Positions 1 to 7,154 of a stretch of 64,000 bases of DNA are shown piece by piece. A program made the position numbers and the translations under genes. Position 1 is the stretch's first letter. Every line of letters begins with the position of its first letter. The DNA is from Prevotella sp. (GTDB taxonomy: Bacteria; Bacteroidota; Bacteroidia; Bacteroidales; Bacteroidaceae). The notes under the pieces were generated by a model. That model was not told the origin of the DNA, searched no databases, and worked only from the letters and a program-made list of their open reading frames with translations. The DNA is taken from NCBI GenBank assembly GCA_017428055.1, contig JAFRRN010000078.1, positions 45,261 to 109,260 of the forward strand, written 5' to 3'.

Positions 1-355
1 TCTTTCCTACACGAAGGATAAATTGCTTTCGCCCTGTAAGAGACCACCAAGTAAGTTTCGCGTTTGACTTACTACCCATCACCACTAATTTCTCTGTAGG
101 TTTCTTAGGGTTGACACCTTTGATGATTATAGGGACATTACATGTCTTATGCATAACCCTAAAGGTTATAGGCTCAACGGCTTTTACAAGCACAGGCTTC
201 CCACATATAGGACACGTAACAACGTATTCCTTTTCTACAATTGCTTGCTCTTTCACAGCATATACTCCCTTTTTGGAGGTCTGAATGACCTTACCAAGTT
301 CAGGTATAGATGCAAGTTTCTTTTCCTCAATAGGAATATTCATTTTTGATTCCAT
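1..355 (-). CDS. Zinc-ribbon plus FHA-domain protein, C-terminus off the window
   Basis: An open frame starts at an ATG at 355 and runs leftward off the window, so only about 118 residues are visible. The N-terminal part holds CPICGK followed later by HKTC, a plausible four-ligand zinc ribbon. The last visible residues, LTGRKQFILRVGK, look like the first strand of an FHA (phospho-threonine-binding) domain. The order zinc ribbon then FHA is the reverse of the FHA protein at 2218-2916. The start lies 24 bases after the repaired stop of the acidic membrane protein upstream, so the two are probably cotranscribed. FHA domains usually read out Ser/Thr kinase activity, but no kinase is visible here; one could lie beyond the left edge. 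The zinc ribbon is seen directly. The FHA call rests on a short edge fragment and is moderate. Confidence 0.6.
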   Translation of the reverse strand, partial: MESKMNIPIEEKKLASIPELGKVIQTSKKGVYAVKEQAIVEKEYVVTCPICGKPVLVKAVEPITFRVMHKTCNVPIIIKGVNPKKPTEKLVVMGSKSNAKLTWWSLTGRKQFILRVGK

Positions 356-379
356 ATATGTTGTTTATAATGATGATAA

Positions 380-1368
380 TTACGCATCCAGTATGTCATC
401 TTGAATCAAGTCGCTGTCATCCTCATCTTCATCTTCAATATCATCTTCAGTGTCATCATCTATAAGCCGTTCATCCTCCCCACTTTCATCTTCCAACAAC
501 TGGGCAAGCAATTCCTCATCTGAAATTTCCTCGTCAACAGGGGGGGGGTGGGAATTAACACACTATCTTCCTTTATTTCCTCATAAGTGGGTTTGTGAGT
601 ATCAATAATGTCTTTTGTTGGGTCATCGCCCTGGGGTTCATCTTCATGGCGAACCAGATAACCACCCGTCTTTTCTACCATTGCTTCCAAGTCACTTGCC
701 ATCAAATTGCCCTCAGCTTCTCCCACATAATTCCCTTCCATATCATAAACGTTGGTAAAAAAACCATCACCATCATCATCTGATAATAGGAACTGAGCCC
801 CATCAGGGGTATGAATAGCAGCAACAAGCGTCTCAGACCCATCTGCCCTATAAAGTGTGCCAATTTCATCCACGGAAATTATCGTAGGAATATCAAGATC
901 ATTGGGATCAACGGTTTGCTCCTCAATAATCTGTTGGGCAATTAAATTGGGATCTACCTCATTTGGGTTATCTACTTTTGACTCTGGAGTGTCGGTTGGA
1001 TGCTGTGTTTGGGTGTTATCAGCCTGATGAGTTTGAACTGTTGAGTCAGTTGGCTGAGGCTCAGTGATGTTCTCAACTCCTTGTGATTGTGTCTCTTGCA
1101 CAGTCTGCTGGGTGTCCGTCTCATCAATCTGCTGATTCTCTTGAGATTCAGGCTTCTCCTCCAACTTATCTTCTGTTTGGGGGTCATCATTCTCATCTTT
1201 GGGTTTGTCTTGATGTCCATGATGTGAACCAACATAGTATCCTGCACCACTATTGGCTGCTCCAAATGCGACAATCCCCGCAGCTGTCAAGATGGTGCGG
1301 GTATTGTTTCTTCCACCTTTCACATTGTTGCCATTGGCATTTCCAATCTTAAATTTCTTGGTTTTCAT
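380..1368 (-). CDS. Single-pass acidic exported protein, frame broken at a 9-C tract
   Basis: The start at 1368 gives a basic N-terminus, one membrane segment at about residues 24-46 (ILTAAGIVAFGAANSGAGYY), a long Glu/Gln/Thr-rich low-complexity stretch to about residue 150, then a folded-looking part with paired beta-like strands around LYRADGS and AIHTPDGAQFLL and an Asp-rich DDDGDG turn. As read, the frame leaves register at a run of nine C on the coding strand (540-548) and stops at 460 after an implausible tail. One extra C restores a frame rich in Asp and Glu (EEISDEELLAQLLEDESGED and onward) that stops at 380, just before the FHA gene. The acidic tail clearly continues the protein's composition, so I annotate through it. 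The break is either a sequencing slip or a phase-variable tract. The function is unknown. A TAAATTTG element upstream suggests its own promoter. Confidence 0.6.
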
Positions 1369-1395
1369 AATTCAAATAATTAATGTTTGACGTTG

Positions 1396-1403
1396 CAAAT
1401 TTA
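1396..1403 (-). promoter_or_regulatory. Bacteroidota -7 element TAAATTTG
   Basis: On the minus strand TAAATTTG lies 27 bases before the ATG at 1368 and fits the TAnnTTTG consensus. No clear TTTG box is found at the usual spacing. It would make the acidic protein and the following FHA gene a separate unit from the caspase gene. Confidence 0.4.
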
Positions 1404-1496
1404 CGCTATATTTTGATACCATCAGCATCCATTTAAGCATACTGGACAAAGGCATAGGGGTTCTTTTACCAATCATGGGGGTTCCATGACGAAGCC

Positions 1497-2216
1497 TTAC
1501 CATCTTGTTATCACGGTATCATGAGAGGAACTTGGACCTATCAATTGTGGATGCTGTTTCACGCTATAATTTTTTGTACGTGCCGTTACGTCATTATAGA
1601 CATAGCGGAAGAGTTCCATGAGTGTTACCTGGCGGTCGTTATTCTTGTCAGCCTTTCCTCGAAGCCCTTTCAACAAGGCTTGCGTATATAACCCATGACC
1701 TATCCAGTTATTTTCAGCAGAATATTCGTCTGCTCGTGATGACATCATAAAGGTAATGCCCTTATGAACGTCAGCCCAGTAATACTCCATAGGATTTACG
1801 CTGCCAGACTTACATGCGTCAATGAAACAAAAAATTTCCTTTGTTTTTGCATTAGATAGTATTTTCATCAGGTCTTCATAGTAAAAACCCTGAAAGCCAT
1901 ATGTTATCATCCGACCTGTATCACCATGACCAGAAAAGAAGAAGATAATCTTATCTTCAGGCTTGGCGAGTTGGATAATAGCATTTAGCTTCTTTTCAAT
2001 GTTGGAAATTGTCGCATAGCTACTTGTTAGGGTTGCAACTATCATTTCTTGTTTGTCAAGGACCTTCTTTAATTGTTTGACATCCTTAGTCGTGTTCTGA
2101 AGATTCCAATCTTGAAAACCATAATTAGATACACCTGTCAAAAGAGCATACGTTTTTTGTGCGTTGATTCCCATGGAAATCAATGCCACAGCGAGTAAAA
2201 AAGATATACGTTTCAT
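1497..2216 (-). CDS. Caspase-like (C14) protease with signal peptide and EF-hand loop
   Basis: A 239-residue protein if the start is the ATG at 2216, which directly gives a signal peptide (MKRISFLLAVALISMGINAQ); an upstream in-frame ATG would add ten polar residues and is rejected. The caspase/metacaspase fold is shown by the KTYALLTGVSNYG strand, the catalytic His in SGHGD (about His97) and the catalytic Cys in DACKSG (about Cys135). Near residues 190-201 a twelve-residue loop, DKNNDRQVTLME, fits an EF-hand at positions 1, 3, 5, 7, 9 and 12, which would suit calcium activation as in metacaspases. It begins right after the membrane FHA gene (stop at 2218), so translation is probably coupled. 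The predicted location is periplasm or outer face. The substrate is unknown; the neighbouring acidic exported protein is one candidate. The family assignment is firm and the role is inferred. Confidence 0.88.
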   Translation of the reverse strand: MKRISFLLAVALISMGINAQKTYALLTGVSNYGFQDWNLQNTTKDVKQLKKVLDKQEMIVATLTSSYATISNIEKKLNAIIQLAKPEDKIIFFFSGHGDTGRMITYGFQGFYYEDLMKILSNAKTKEIFCFIDACKSGSVNPMEYYWADVHKGITFMMSSRADEYSAENNWIGHGLYTQALLKGLRGKADKNNDRQVTLMELFRYVYNDVTARTKNYSVKQHPQLIGPSSSHDTVITRW

Positions 2217-2217
2217 A

Positions 2218-2916
2218 TTAGTTATGTTGAATGTTACATGTTCCACATCTCATTAATTCTATTTCAGGGTCTGTAAGTATATGGTTGCATTCTGGGTTAG
2301 GACATTGAGAAAAACACTTTTTCTTGGCTTTAACCAGTTTTTCCATCTCTTTCTTTTTTTCTTGAGGGTTATATAAAAATCTCATCATTCTCGTCACAAT
2401 ATTCATCAGCATCCCCCCCCCAATACCAGCCCCGAGGCTTATGCCATTGCCCACTTCAAATTGTTTGCCTATACAATAGATTGCCACAGCTATCAGTATT
2501 GGTAGAGCTATCTCAAGAAAAAAAGATTTCAATTTGATTCTTCTTTCTCTCTTTTTCTCATAGGAAGATAATTCTTCCATCTTGTTGTGAATAAAATCAA
2601 AATCCTCATCAAAGTTTCCAAATTCTTTCACTTGTTTAGCATAAAAGCAACATCCCGAGGTATCGCCCGCCCCCAATATAACGAATGTCATGGGGGTAAT
2701 CCGACACTTGCCAGGCTGTTTTTTGTTTCCAATCAGCCTTAGCCTACCATCATCTTCACGAATAGATGTTCCGTTTGTAGACCAGCGGTCTTCTATCCAC
2801 CAAATACCATAATCGTCAATGGTAATAACAGCATGTTTTCCACTCACAGCAACTTGTGTTTGCTTTAAATGAAATGGTTGATTTCCTTCTGTTCTACCCA
2901 ATATGATTGTTTCCAT
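2218..2916 (-). CDS. FHA-domain membrane protein with C-terminal zinc ribbon
   Basis: A 232-residue protein. Residues 1-95 carry FHA hallmarks: ILGR near the N-terminus, SGKHAVI and WSTNGTSI. A charged coiled segment (about 110-130) leads to two hydrophobic segments (about 132-150 and 158-180), and the C-terminus has CPNPEC and CGTC, a four-cysteine zinc ribbon. It is therefore a membrane-bound, cytosol-facing phosphopeptide reader. Its start lies inside the 3' end of the LytTR gene (23-base overlap), and its stop is next to the caspase start. This packing says the three are one operon. The ligand is probably a phosphothreonine on a cluster partner, but no kinase is visible. Confidence in the domains is high. 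Confidence 0.85.
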   Translation of the reverse strand: METIILGRTEGNQPFHLKQTQVAVSGKHAVITIDDYGIWWIEDRWSTNGTSIREDDGRLRLIGNKKQPGKCRITPMTFVILGAGDTSGCCFYAKQVKEFGNFDEDFDFIHNKMEELSSYEKKRERRIKLKSFFLEIALPILIAVAIYCIGKQFEVGNGISLGAGIGGGMLMNIVTRMMRFLYNPQEKKKEMEKLVKAKKKCFSQCPNPECNHILTDPEIELMRCGTCNIQHN

Positions 2917-3286
2917 CTTCTTTCTTTTCCTTTATTTTAATACTCTTAGAAATAGCATTCTTATAAGATTTCAAAATGTTTTTAGGAATTGTCACTCTTA
3001 TCTCATTTTTGTCATTGTCTGAAAGAACAAGAACTTGTTTCAAAACATCAACTTTCGTCAGATAAGAATGGTTTATGATAAAACTACGTCCAAGTCTAAT
3101 GAAACGATTCTTGTCATTATAGGATTTTAATGTCACTTCAAGTTTAGATATTCCAGTCGTAAGGGTAACTTCTTTCTTCGTGATATAGACAACACGCGAA
3201 TAGTTGCCATTAGCCTGTACGACAGCTATCATATCCGTCTCAATACAATTCAATTCATCCCGTGTATTAAAATACAATTTTGCCAT
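2894..3286 (-). CDS. LytTR-family DNA-binding regulator, no receiver domain
   Basis: A 130-residue protein that is essentially one LytTR domain. The visible parts are a strand with IAVVQANGNYSRVVY, a central basic strand pair around LEVTLKSYNDKNRFIRLGRS, and NHSYLTKVD, the usual LytTR SFIVN..YI equivalent. A lysine-rich tail follows. There is no REC domain, so it is not a classical response regulator. It is the first gene of the FHA-caspase cluster and overlaps the next gene by 23 bases. It probably controls the cluster itself. The promoter region is AT-rich with a partial -7 match (TATATTTA). The whole cluster is more AT-rich than the genes to its right, which suggests transfer. Confidence 0.85.
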   Translation of the reverse strand: MAKLYFNTRDELNCIETDMIAVVQANGNYSRVVYITKKEVTLTTGISKLEVTLKSYNDKNRFIRLGRSFIINHSYLTKVDVLKQVLVLSDNDKNEIRVTIPKNILKSYKNAISKSIKIKEKKEDGNNHIG

Positions 3287-3430
3287 ATATACTTATAAAT
3301 ATAGTTTCTTAAAGAAATACAAAATGCTTTAATCTACCATTTCGCCCTTCTTTCAAATGAAATTATAACACTATTATTCTTGGAATCTCCAACAAGAAAA
3401 TATTGGGTTTGATGGTTAAGGCTACAAAAC

Positions 3431-3470
3431 ATAAAAAGCGTGAGACCCGTACTCGCTACTTATCTCACAC
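3431..3470 (-). terminator. Intrinsic terminator at the 3' end of the structured RNA
   Basis: On the minus strand GUGUGAGA pairs with UCUCACGC (8 bp, one U-G) and is followed by CUUUUUAU. The U-G pair would be a mismatch on the plus strand, so it works for minus-strand transcription. Part of the stem can instead pair with 3501-3510. Confidence 0.6.
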
Positions 3471-3835
3471 TCCTGGCCTTCGAACTTGCCACCTCGTTTA
3501 GATAAGTAACTTCGAAGCCCACGCCGAATATGTATATATAACCCTCTCACAGGAAAAACCCATAAATAAATTTGGGTTTCCAACGAAAGGGATGCGTATA
3601 AACACATCCCGAGGGCATCTACCATTGCAACATCTGCTACGAGGTTTCCAAGTGTTCGAAGTTTGGAGTATAGCGATGAAGCGTTGAGTAAACGCCTTTC
3701 TACATCATGTAGTGATTTCTGCCTTTTCCCACCCATAACCCGCTTTGCTTTGGCAAAATGCCTCACTCGGCTCGGCGTAGGTTGTCTTTAACTGTGTGCT
3801 ATGACGGACAAGTCCATCTTTACACATCACTCAAG
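3431..3835 (-). ncRNA. Structured RNA, about 400 nt; possible orphan HEARO/omega RNA
   Basis: The region has no credible protein; a 114-codon frame here has an unlikely composition. It has many helices on the minus strand. Long-range ones are 3772-3781 with 3518-3527 (10 bp), 3654-3661 with 3478-3485 (8 bp, CUUCGAAC/GUUCGAAG), 3501-3510 with 3455-3464 (10 bp) and 3639-3644 with 3492-3497 (6 bp). Local hairpins include 3589-3610 and 3556-3579. Four helices contain a G-U pair that would become A-C on the plus strand, fixing the direction. It ends in a U-tract terminator. Two blocks, AUGGGUGGGAAAAGGCAG and CGAAGGCCAGGAGUGUGAG, resemble, from memory, conserved stretches of IscB-associated omega RNAs. 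No IscB gene is in the window, so it would be a stand-alone copy. I found no match to RNase P RNA, tmRNA or 6S RNA. The 5' end is approximate. Confidence 0.55.
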
Positions 3836-4124
3836 ACACAGAAATCGGCTATAAAATTACAAAAAAAAGACATCCTACAAACATATTTCATAGTTTTTTT
3901 CAACAAAACGATATGACAAACTGGTTTTTTAACTAGTTTTCCTGTTATTATCCTAATTCATTGCTATGACAATATGATACTGACATCTATAACCTAATAA
4001 AAAAAACATTTGGCGCAATCGGTAAAAAAGTTATTCTGCAAATCACACTTGAAATACCTTGTTTTCAAATTGTCGCAGAATAACCTTGGAAGTTTGATTT
4101 GTGTAGATTTATGTTCCTAATGAT
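3836..4124. other. AT-rich spacer without a gene
   Basis: No credible frame on either strand. A run of A (3861-3868) lies just upstream of the structured RNA and is T-rich on its strand, a possible promoter region, but no clear TAnnTTTG match is visible. Two similar phrases, caaattgtcgcagaat and aaaaagttattctgcaaatc, form an imperfect inverted pair near 4026-4080. Confidence 0.4.
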
Positions 4125-5351
4125 TCATGGACTCACTTCACGAATCCACTCTGCGATGTCGTGAAGCACCTCCTCCGAGATGGTTTGCTCTATCTCGCCA
4201 TATTCATCCACCGCTCCCGTCTTGCATGGTTGGAAGAGATGGTTCAATTCGGGATATTCCTTGATCTTGCTTTTCTTATTCGGTGGCAGGAGGGAGCGTA
4301 TCGTTGAGAGGTTGCTTTCCGTCAACACCTGAGAGTCCTTGCCGCCATTGAGTACCAAGGAGGGACAAGTGACGTGGGCGATGTCATCGGCAGGGTCGTA
4401 GTCAATGAAATAGTCGTACCAAGGATTAGTCTTTTGCATCATCATCAGCAGCCGCATCTGCTTCACGGTCATGGTGGCAGGCTTCCCTTGTTGGCGAAGG
4501 ATGAAGTTGGTCTGTTCCGTCACTATGCTATCGCCACGGATGCCTGTCCCTGCCAGGGTTATGATGAAATCGGGCTTTTTCTCCTTGGCAAGCATGAAGG
4601 CGATAGTGCCTCCCTCGCTATGGCCCAACACCCCTACCCTACTGAATTTGCGCATCCCCCTCAGGAAGGCTATCCCTGCGGCGGCATCATCCTTGAAGTT
4701 GACGGTGGTGGCACGTTGCACGTCGCCCTTCGAGCCCCCCATCCCCCTGTCGTCATAGCGCAATGTGGCGATGCCCTGCCGTGCCAAGTAGTCGGCGATG
4801 ACGGCAAAGGGCTTATGGTCGAACAATTCCTCGTCGCGGTTTTGCAACCCACTACCCGATACCATCAGCACGACGGGAACCTTTTTCTTGCCCTCATAAC
4901 CCACTGGCCATGTCAGCGTACCTGCCAGCGTCGCGGTATCTTTCTCGTTGACGAATGTCACTTCCTCCGTCTTATAAGGATAGGGCGGCTTGGGTGTCTG
5001 AGGACGTTGGCGTACCATCTCGCCCCGTTCCATCACCAAGGGCAAGCGGTAGCCCATCTGCGTGAACGTACCCGACAGCTTCCCATCTGCCACCCGTCCC
5101 TCGTAACTGCCGCCAATCGTGGGGAAACTCACATTCACCGAGTCGTCCGTAATAGTGTTCACCTGTGCCTCGATGCCCTTTGCCCCTTGGTTGGGTGAGT
5201 CCATCGTGCATTTATTCCCGTCCACATGCAACACCAAGGGTATCTTCCTGACACCCAAATCCAAGTCTCCATGCCAAGTGCCTTGCACTCCCTGCGCCCC
5301 TGCCATCATAGGTAAGAGGGTCGCTATCAATAAGAAAAAGCTCTTTTTCAT
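4125..5351 (-). CDS. Exported alpha/beta hydrolase with N-terminal beta domain
   Basis: Starting at the ATG at 5351 gives 408 residues with a clear signal peptide (MKKSFFLLIATLLPMMAGAQ); the upstream ATG only adds a polar extension. Residues about 20-120 form a beta-rich domain (GTWHGDLDLG, LSGTFTQMG) common in exported Bacteroidota hydrolases. The alpha/beta-hydrolase part follows with an oxyanion-region VSGSGLQNRDE, a YDDRGMGGS turn, the nucleophile elbow GHSEGG, a late Asp in LVLNGGKDSQV and a His in PELNHLF. This is the layout of acyl-peptidase-like or esterase-like hydrolases of the 'serine aminopeptidase S33' type. The substrate cannot be told from sequence. It stands alone, pointing away from the MORN lysozyme gene. 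The fold and catalytic triad are firm; the specific reaction is not. Confidence 0.85.
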   Translation of the reverse strand: MKKSFFLLIATLLPMMAGAQGVQGTWHGDLDLGVRKIPLVLHVDGNKCTMDSPNQGAKGIEAQVNTITDDSVNVSFPTIGGSYEGRVADGKLSGTFTQMGYRLPLVMERGEMVRQRPQTPKPPYPYKTEEVTFVNEKDTATLAGTLTWPVGYEGKKKVPVVLMVSGSGLQNRDEELFDHKPFAVIADYLARQGIATLRYDDRGMGGSKGDVQRATTVNFKDDAAAGIAFLRGMRKFSRVGVLGHSEGGTIAFMLAKEKKPDFIITLAGTGIRGDSIVTEQTNFILRQQGKPATMTVKQMRLLMMMQKTNPWYDYFIDYDPADDIAHVTCPSLVLNGGKDSQVLTESNLSTIRSLLPPNKKSKIKEYPELNHLFQPCKTGAVDEYGEIEQTISEEVLHDIAEWIREVSP

Positions 5352-5471
5352 ACGAATCAAATTGAATAGCAAAAGTATCTAATTGTTTTAGATGTATCAT
5401 CATTTGCAGCATATTATTAACATAAATTAAACGCCCATATACCCCCATCTCCCATGAAGAAATATACTGAC

Positions 5472-5510
5472 ATGCCAAATATGGCATGATTTTGGCAAGA
5501 AAATTGGCAT
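5472..5510. promoter_or_regulatory. TGGCA-box cluster overlapping a start codon
   Basis: ATGCCAAATATGGCAT (5472-5487) is a perfect inverted repeat, followed by TTTTGGCA and ATTGGCAT, giving three TGGCA boxes ending at the start codon at 5509. Such spacing suggests an operator or a translational control site. The protein that would bind it is not known. Confidence 0.35.
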
Positions 5511-6654
5511 GAACATGAAGAATGCCATCATCATCTGTGCCACGCTTGCCTTTGTCACACTCACCGTCTACGACCTCATGCTGCTGTCAGGCCATATCCC
5601 CACCACCAAGAACATAGGAGAGGGGCGCACGTGGCACGGCCTCGTGCGCTGGGGCACGCCCATCGGCGAGGGCGAGGTGCATTGTGCCAACGGCAATATC
5701 TACAGAGGCAAATGGCAGGACGGCGGCATCCGCAAGGGTCATCTCACCACGTCGAAATACAAATACGACGGCAAATTCCAAGACTGGAAACTCCATGGTT
5801 TCGGCATTGCACGGTACAAGAACGGACATACCTACATCGGCCACTGGCGTGAGAACCACAAGGAGGGCCTCGGACGCTATGAGTACAACAACGCCGAGGG
5901 GCATGTCTCTTTCGGTGTATGGAAGGAAGGCATCCTCCCGATCGACACGACGCAGATGGCATACCATACCGCCGACAAGGTGTATGGCATCGACGCGTCG
6001 CGCTACCAGGGCATCATCAACTGGGAAAACCTGTTTTTCCAAGCCGACAAATGGGGCAAGGTGCCAAGCAAGGAGCCCAATCCCAATTTCCTCCTGCCCG
6101 TCTGCTTCGCCATCATGAAGGCAACCGAGGGAGCCAATTACCATGACCCCACCTATCTTTACAACAGCGAGAACGCCCGGAGGTGCGGCATCGCCGTCGG
6201 TGCCTACCACTTCCTGAGCAGCAAGAGCGCCGCCGAGGAACAGGCGCAGAACTTCATCGACCATGCCAAATTGACACGTGGCGACCTCCCACCCGTGCTC
6301 GACATCGAGGTACACGACAGCATCATGCGGCGCGAGGGCGACCGCGTCTGCCAGTTGGCACTCGACTGGTTGGGCATCATCGAGCGGCATTACCATGTCC
6401 GACCCATCATCTACACCTACCACAACTTCCGCAACCGCTACATAGACGCGCGGTTCGCCCGCTACGACACGTGGATAGCCCACTATGCCATCCCCCAACC
6501 CAAGGTGGAAGAGTGGCGGTTGTGGCAGTTTACCATCGCCCCGCACATCGGCGGACATGACAGCCACATCGACCTCGATATGTTCAACGGCAACTATCGG
6601 CAGTTCAAACACTATGTCAATACCAACGGCATCAAGGAAGCCGGCGGCAGGTGA
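5509..6654 (+). CDS. MORN-repeat GH25 lysozyme, membrane-anchored
   Basis: A 381-residue protein. Residues 5-27 are a membrane anchor or signal. Residues about 50-145 contain MORN-type repeats (GEGEVHCANGNIYRGKW, YDGKFQDWKLHGFG, YIGHWRENHKEGLGRY). The remainder is a GH25 muramidase: YGIDASRYQG gives the first catalytic Asp (162), PPVLDIE gives the Asp/Glu pair (265 and 267), and WLWQ-type strand residues and HIDLDMF complete the barrel. It cleaves the MurNAc-GlcNAc bond of peptidoglycan. The MORN part may position the enzyme at the membrane. ATGs at 5509 and 5515 are both possible; the first is used. It is transcribed away from the hydrolase gene, with TGGCA boxes at its start. The family call is firm. 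The fusion order is the notable part. Confidence 0.92.
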   Translation: MNMKNAIIICATLAFVTLTVYDLMLLSGHIPTTKNIGEGRTWHGLVRWGTPIGEGEVHCANGNIYRGKWQDGGIRKGHLTTSKYKYDGKFQDWKLHGFGIARYKNGHTYIGHWRENHKEGLGRYEYNNAEGHVSFGVWKEGILPIDTTQMAYHTADKVYGIDASRYQGIINWENLFFQADKWGKVPSKEPNPNFLLPVCFAIMKATEGANYHDPTYLYNSENARRCGIAVGAYHFLSSKSAAEEQAQNFIDHAKLTRGDLPPVLDIEVHDSIMRREGDRVCQLALDWLGIIERHYHVRPIIYTYHNFRNRYIDARFARYDTWIAHYAIPQPKVEEWRLWQFTIAPHIGGHDSHIDLDMFNGNYRQFKHYVNTNGIKEAGGR

Positions 6655-7128
6655 CCCTTCCCATTTTGTCAAATATTATTCACGAACAGGGCGCAAATGC
6701 AGCCCTGTTTTCCCAACAAATCGTCCGTCGGTCGAAAATACGCCCGTTTTTCGCCCTTTTGCAAGTCGTTGACTGTCAACGAAATAGCAAACGAAGGCAT
6801 TTCCCACTCGCCACAAATGCCCCATTTTAACACTTTTTCTGATACCTTCGCGCCCTGTAAATGCCCCATTTGCGAGCGACGGATGCGGCATCCGCGACCG
6901 ATAAATGCCACACAAAAAATGTTAAAGGCATAAATCCACCCCAAACAAGGCATGGACATCTCCCTCATTAACATGCCTTAACTACTCTTTCGAGCATTTT
7001 TCCCGACGGCGTTTTGTCAAGATATTTCACCATCAAAAACGACGCTTCCACGTGGGAAACAAAAGGGAAACTATGGCCAAAGTGCAAGGTTTTTATTTTG
7101 AATATGTCTGTTATTCAGTTTTTTTTCC
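6655..7128. other. Intergenic region with no convincing gene
   Basis: About 470 bases. Short frames on both strands lack protein-like composition. The phrase aaatgccccattt occurs twice (about 6816 and 6858), and small hairpins are formed by gggcgcaaatgcagccc and ggatgcggcatcc. The first hairpin could help end the lysozyme transcript. Confidence 0.4.
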
Positions 7129-7136
7129 TAATTTTG
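7129..7136 (+). promoter_or_regulatory. -7 element TAATTTTG for the Rid-RluA unit
   Basis: TAATTTTG fits TAnnTTTG and lies 18 bases before the ATG at 7155. A TTTG at 7097-7100 is 28 bases upstream, farther than usual, so the -33 box is uncertain. Confidence 0.55.
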
Positions 7137-7154
7137 CAGCAAATTAAAAACGAC

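Noticed and set aside
149-349. 66-codon plus-strand frame at the left edge
   Set aside because: The minus-strand zinc-ribbon/FHA frame has clear protein motifs and covers the same bases.
3422-3766. 114-codon minus-strand frame
   Set aside because: No domain or usual composition; the same bases form a dense set of helices, so an RNA explains them better.
3431-3835. RNase P RNA, tmRNA, 6S RNA or a group II intron
   Set aside because: The conserved GAGGAAAGUC block of RNase P RNA, a tmRNA tag frame and a typical domain V were not found.
4374-5198. Long plus-strand frames opposite the alpha/beta hydrolase
   Set aside because: They are antisense shadows of a gene with an intact catalytic motif set.
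5587-6672. 361-codon minus-strand frame opposite the MORN-GH25 gene
   Set aside because: High-GC shadow frame; the plus strand has signal, MORN repeats and GH25 catalytic residues.
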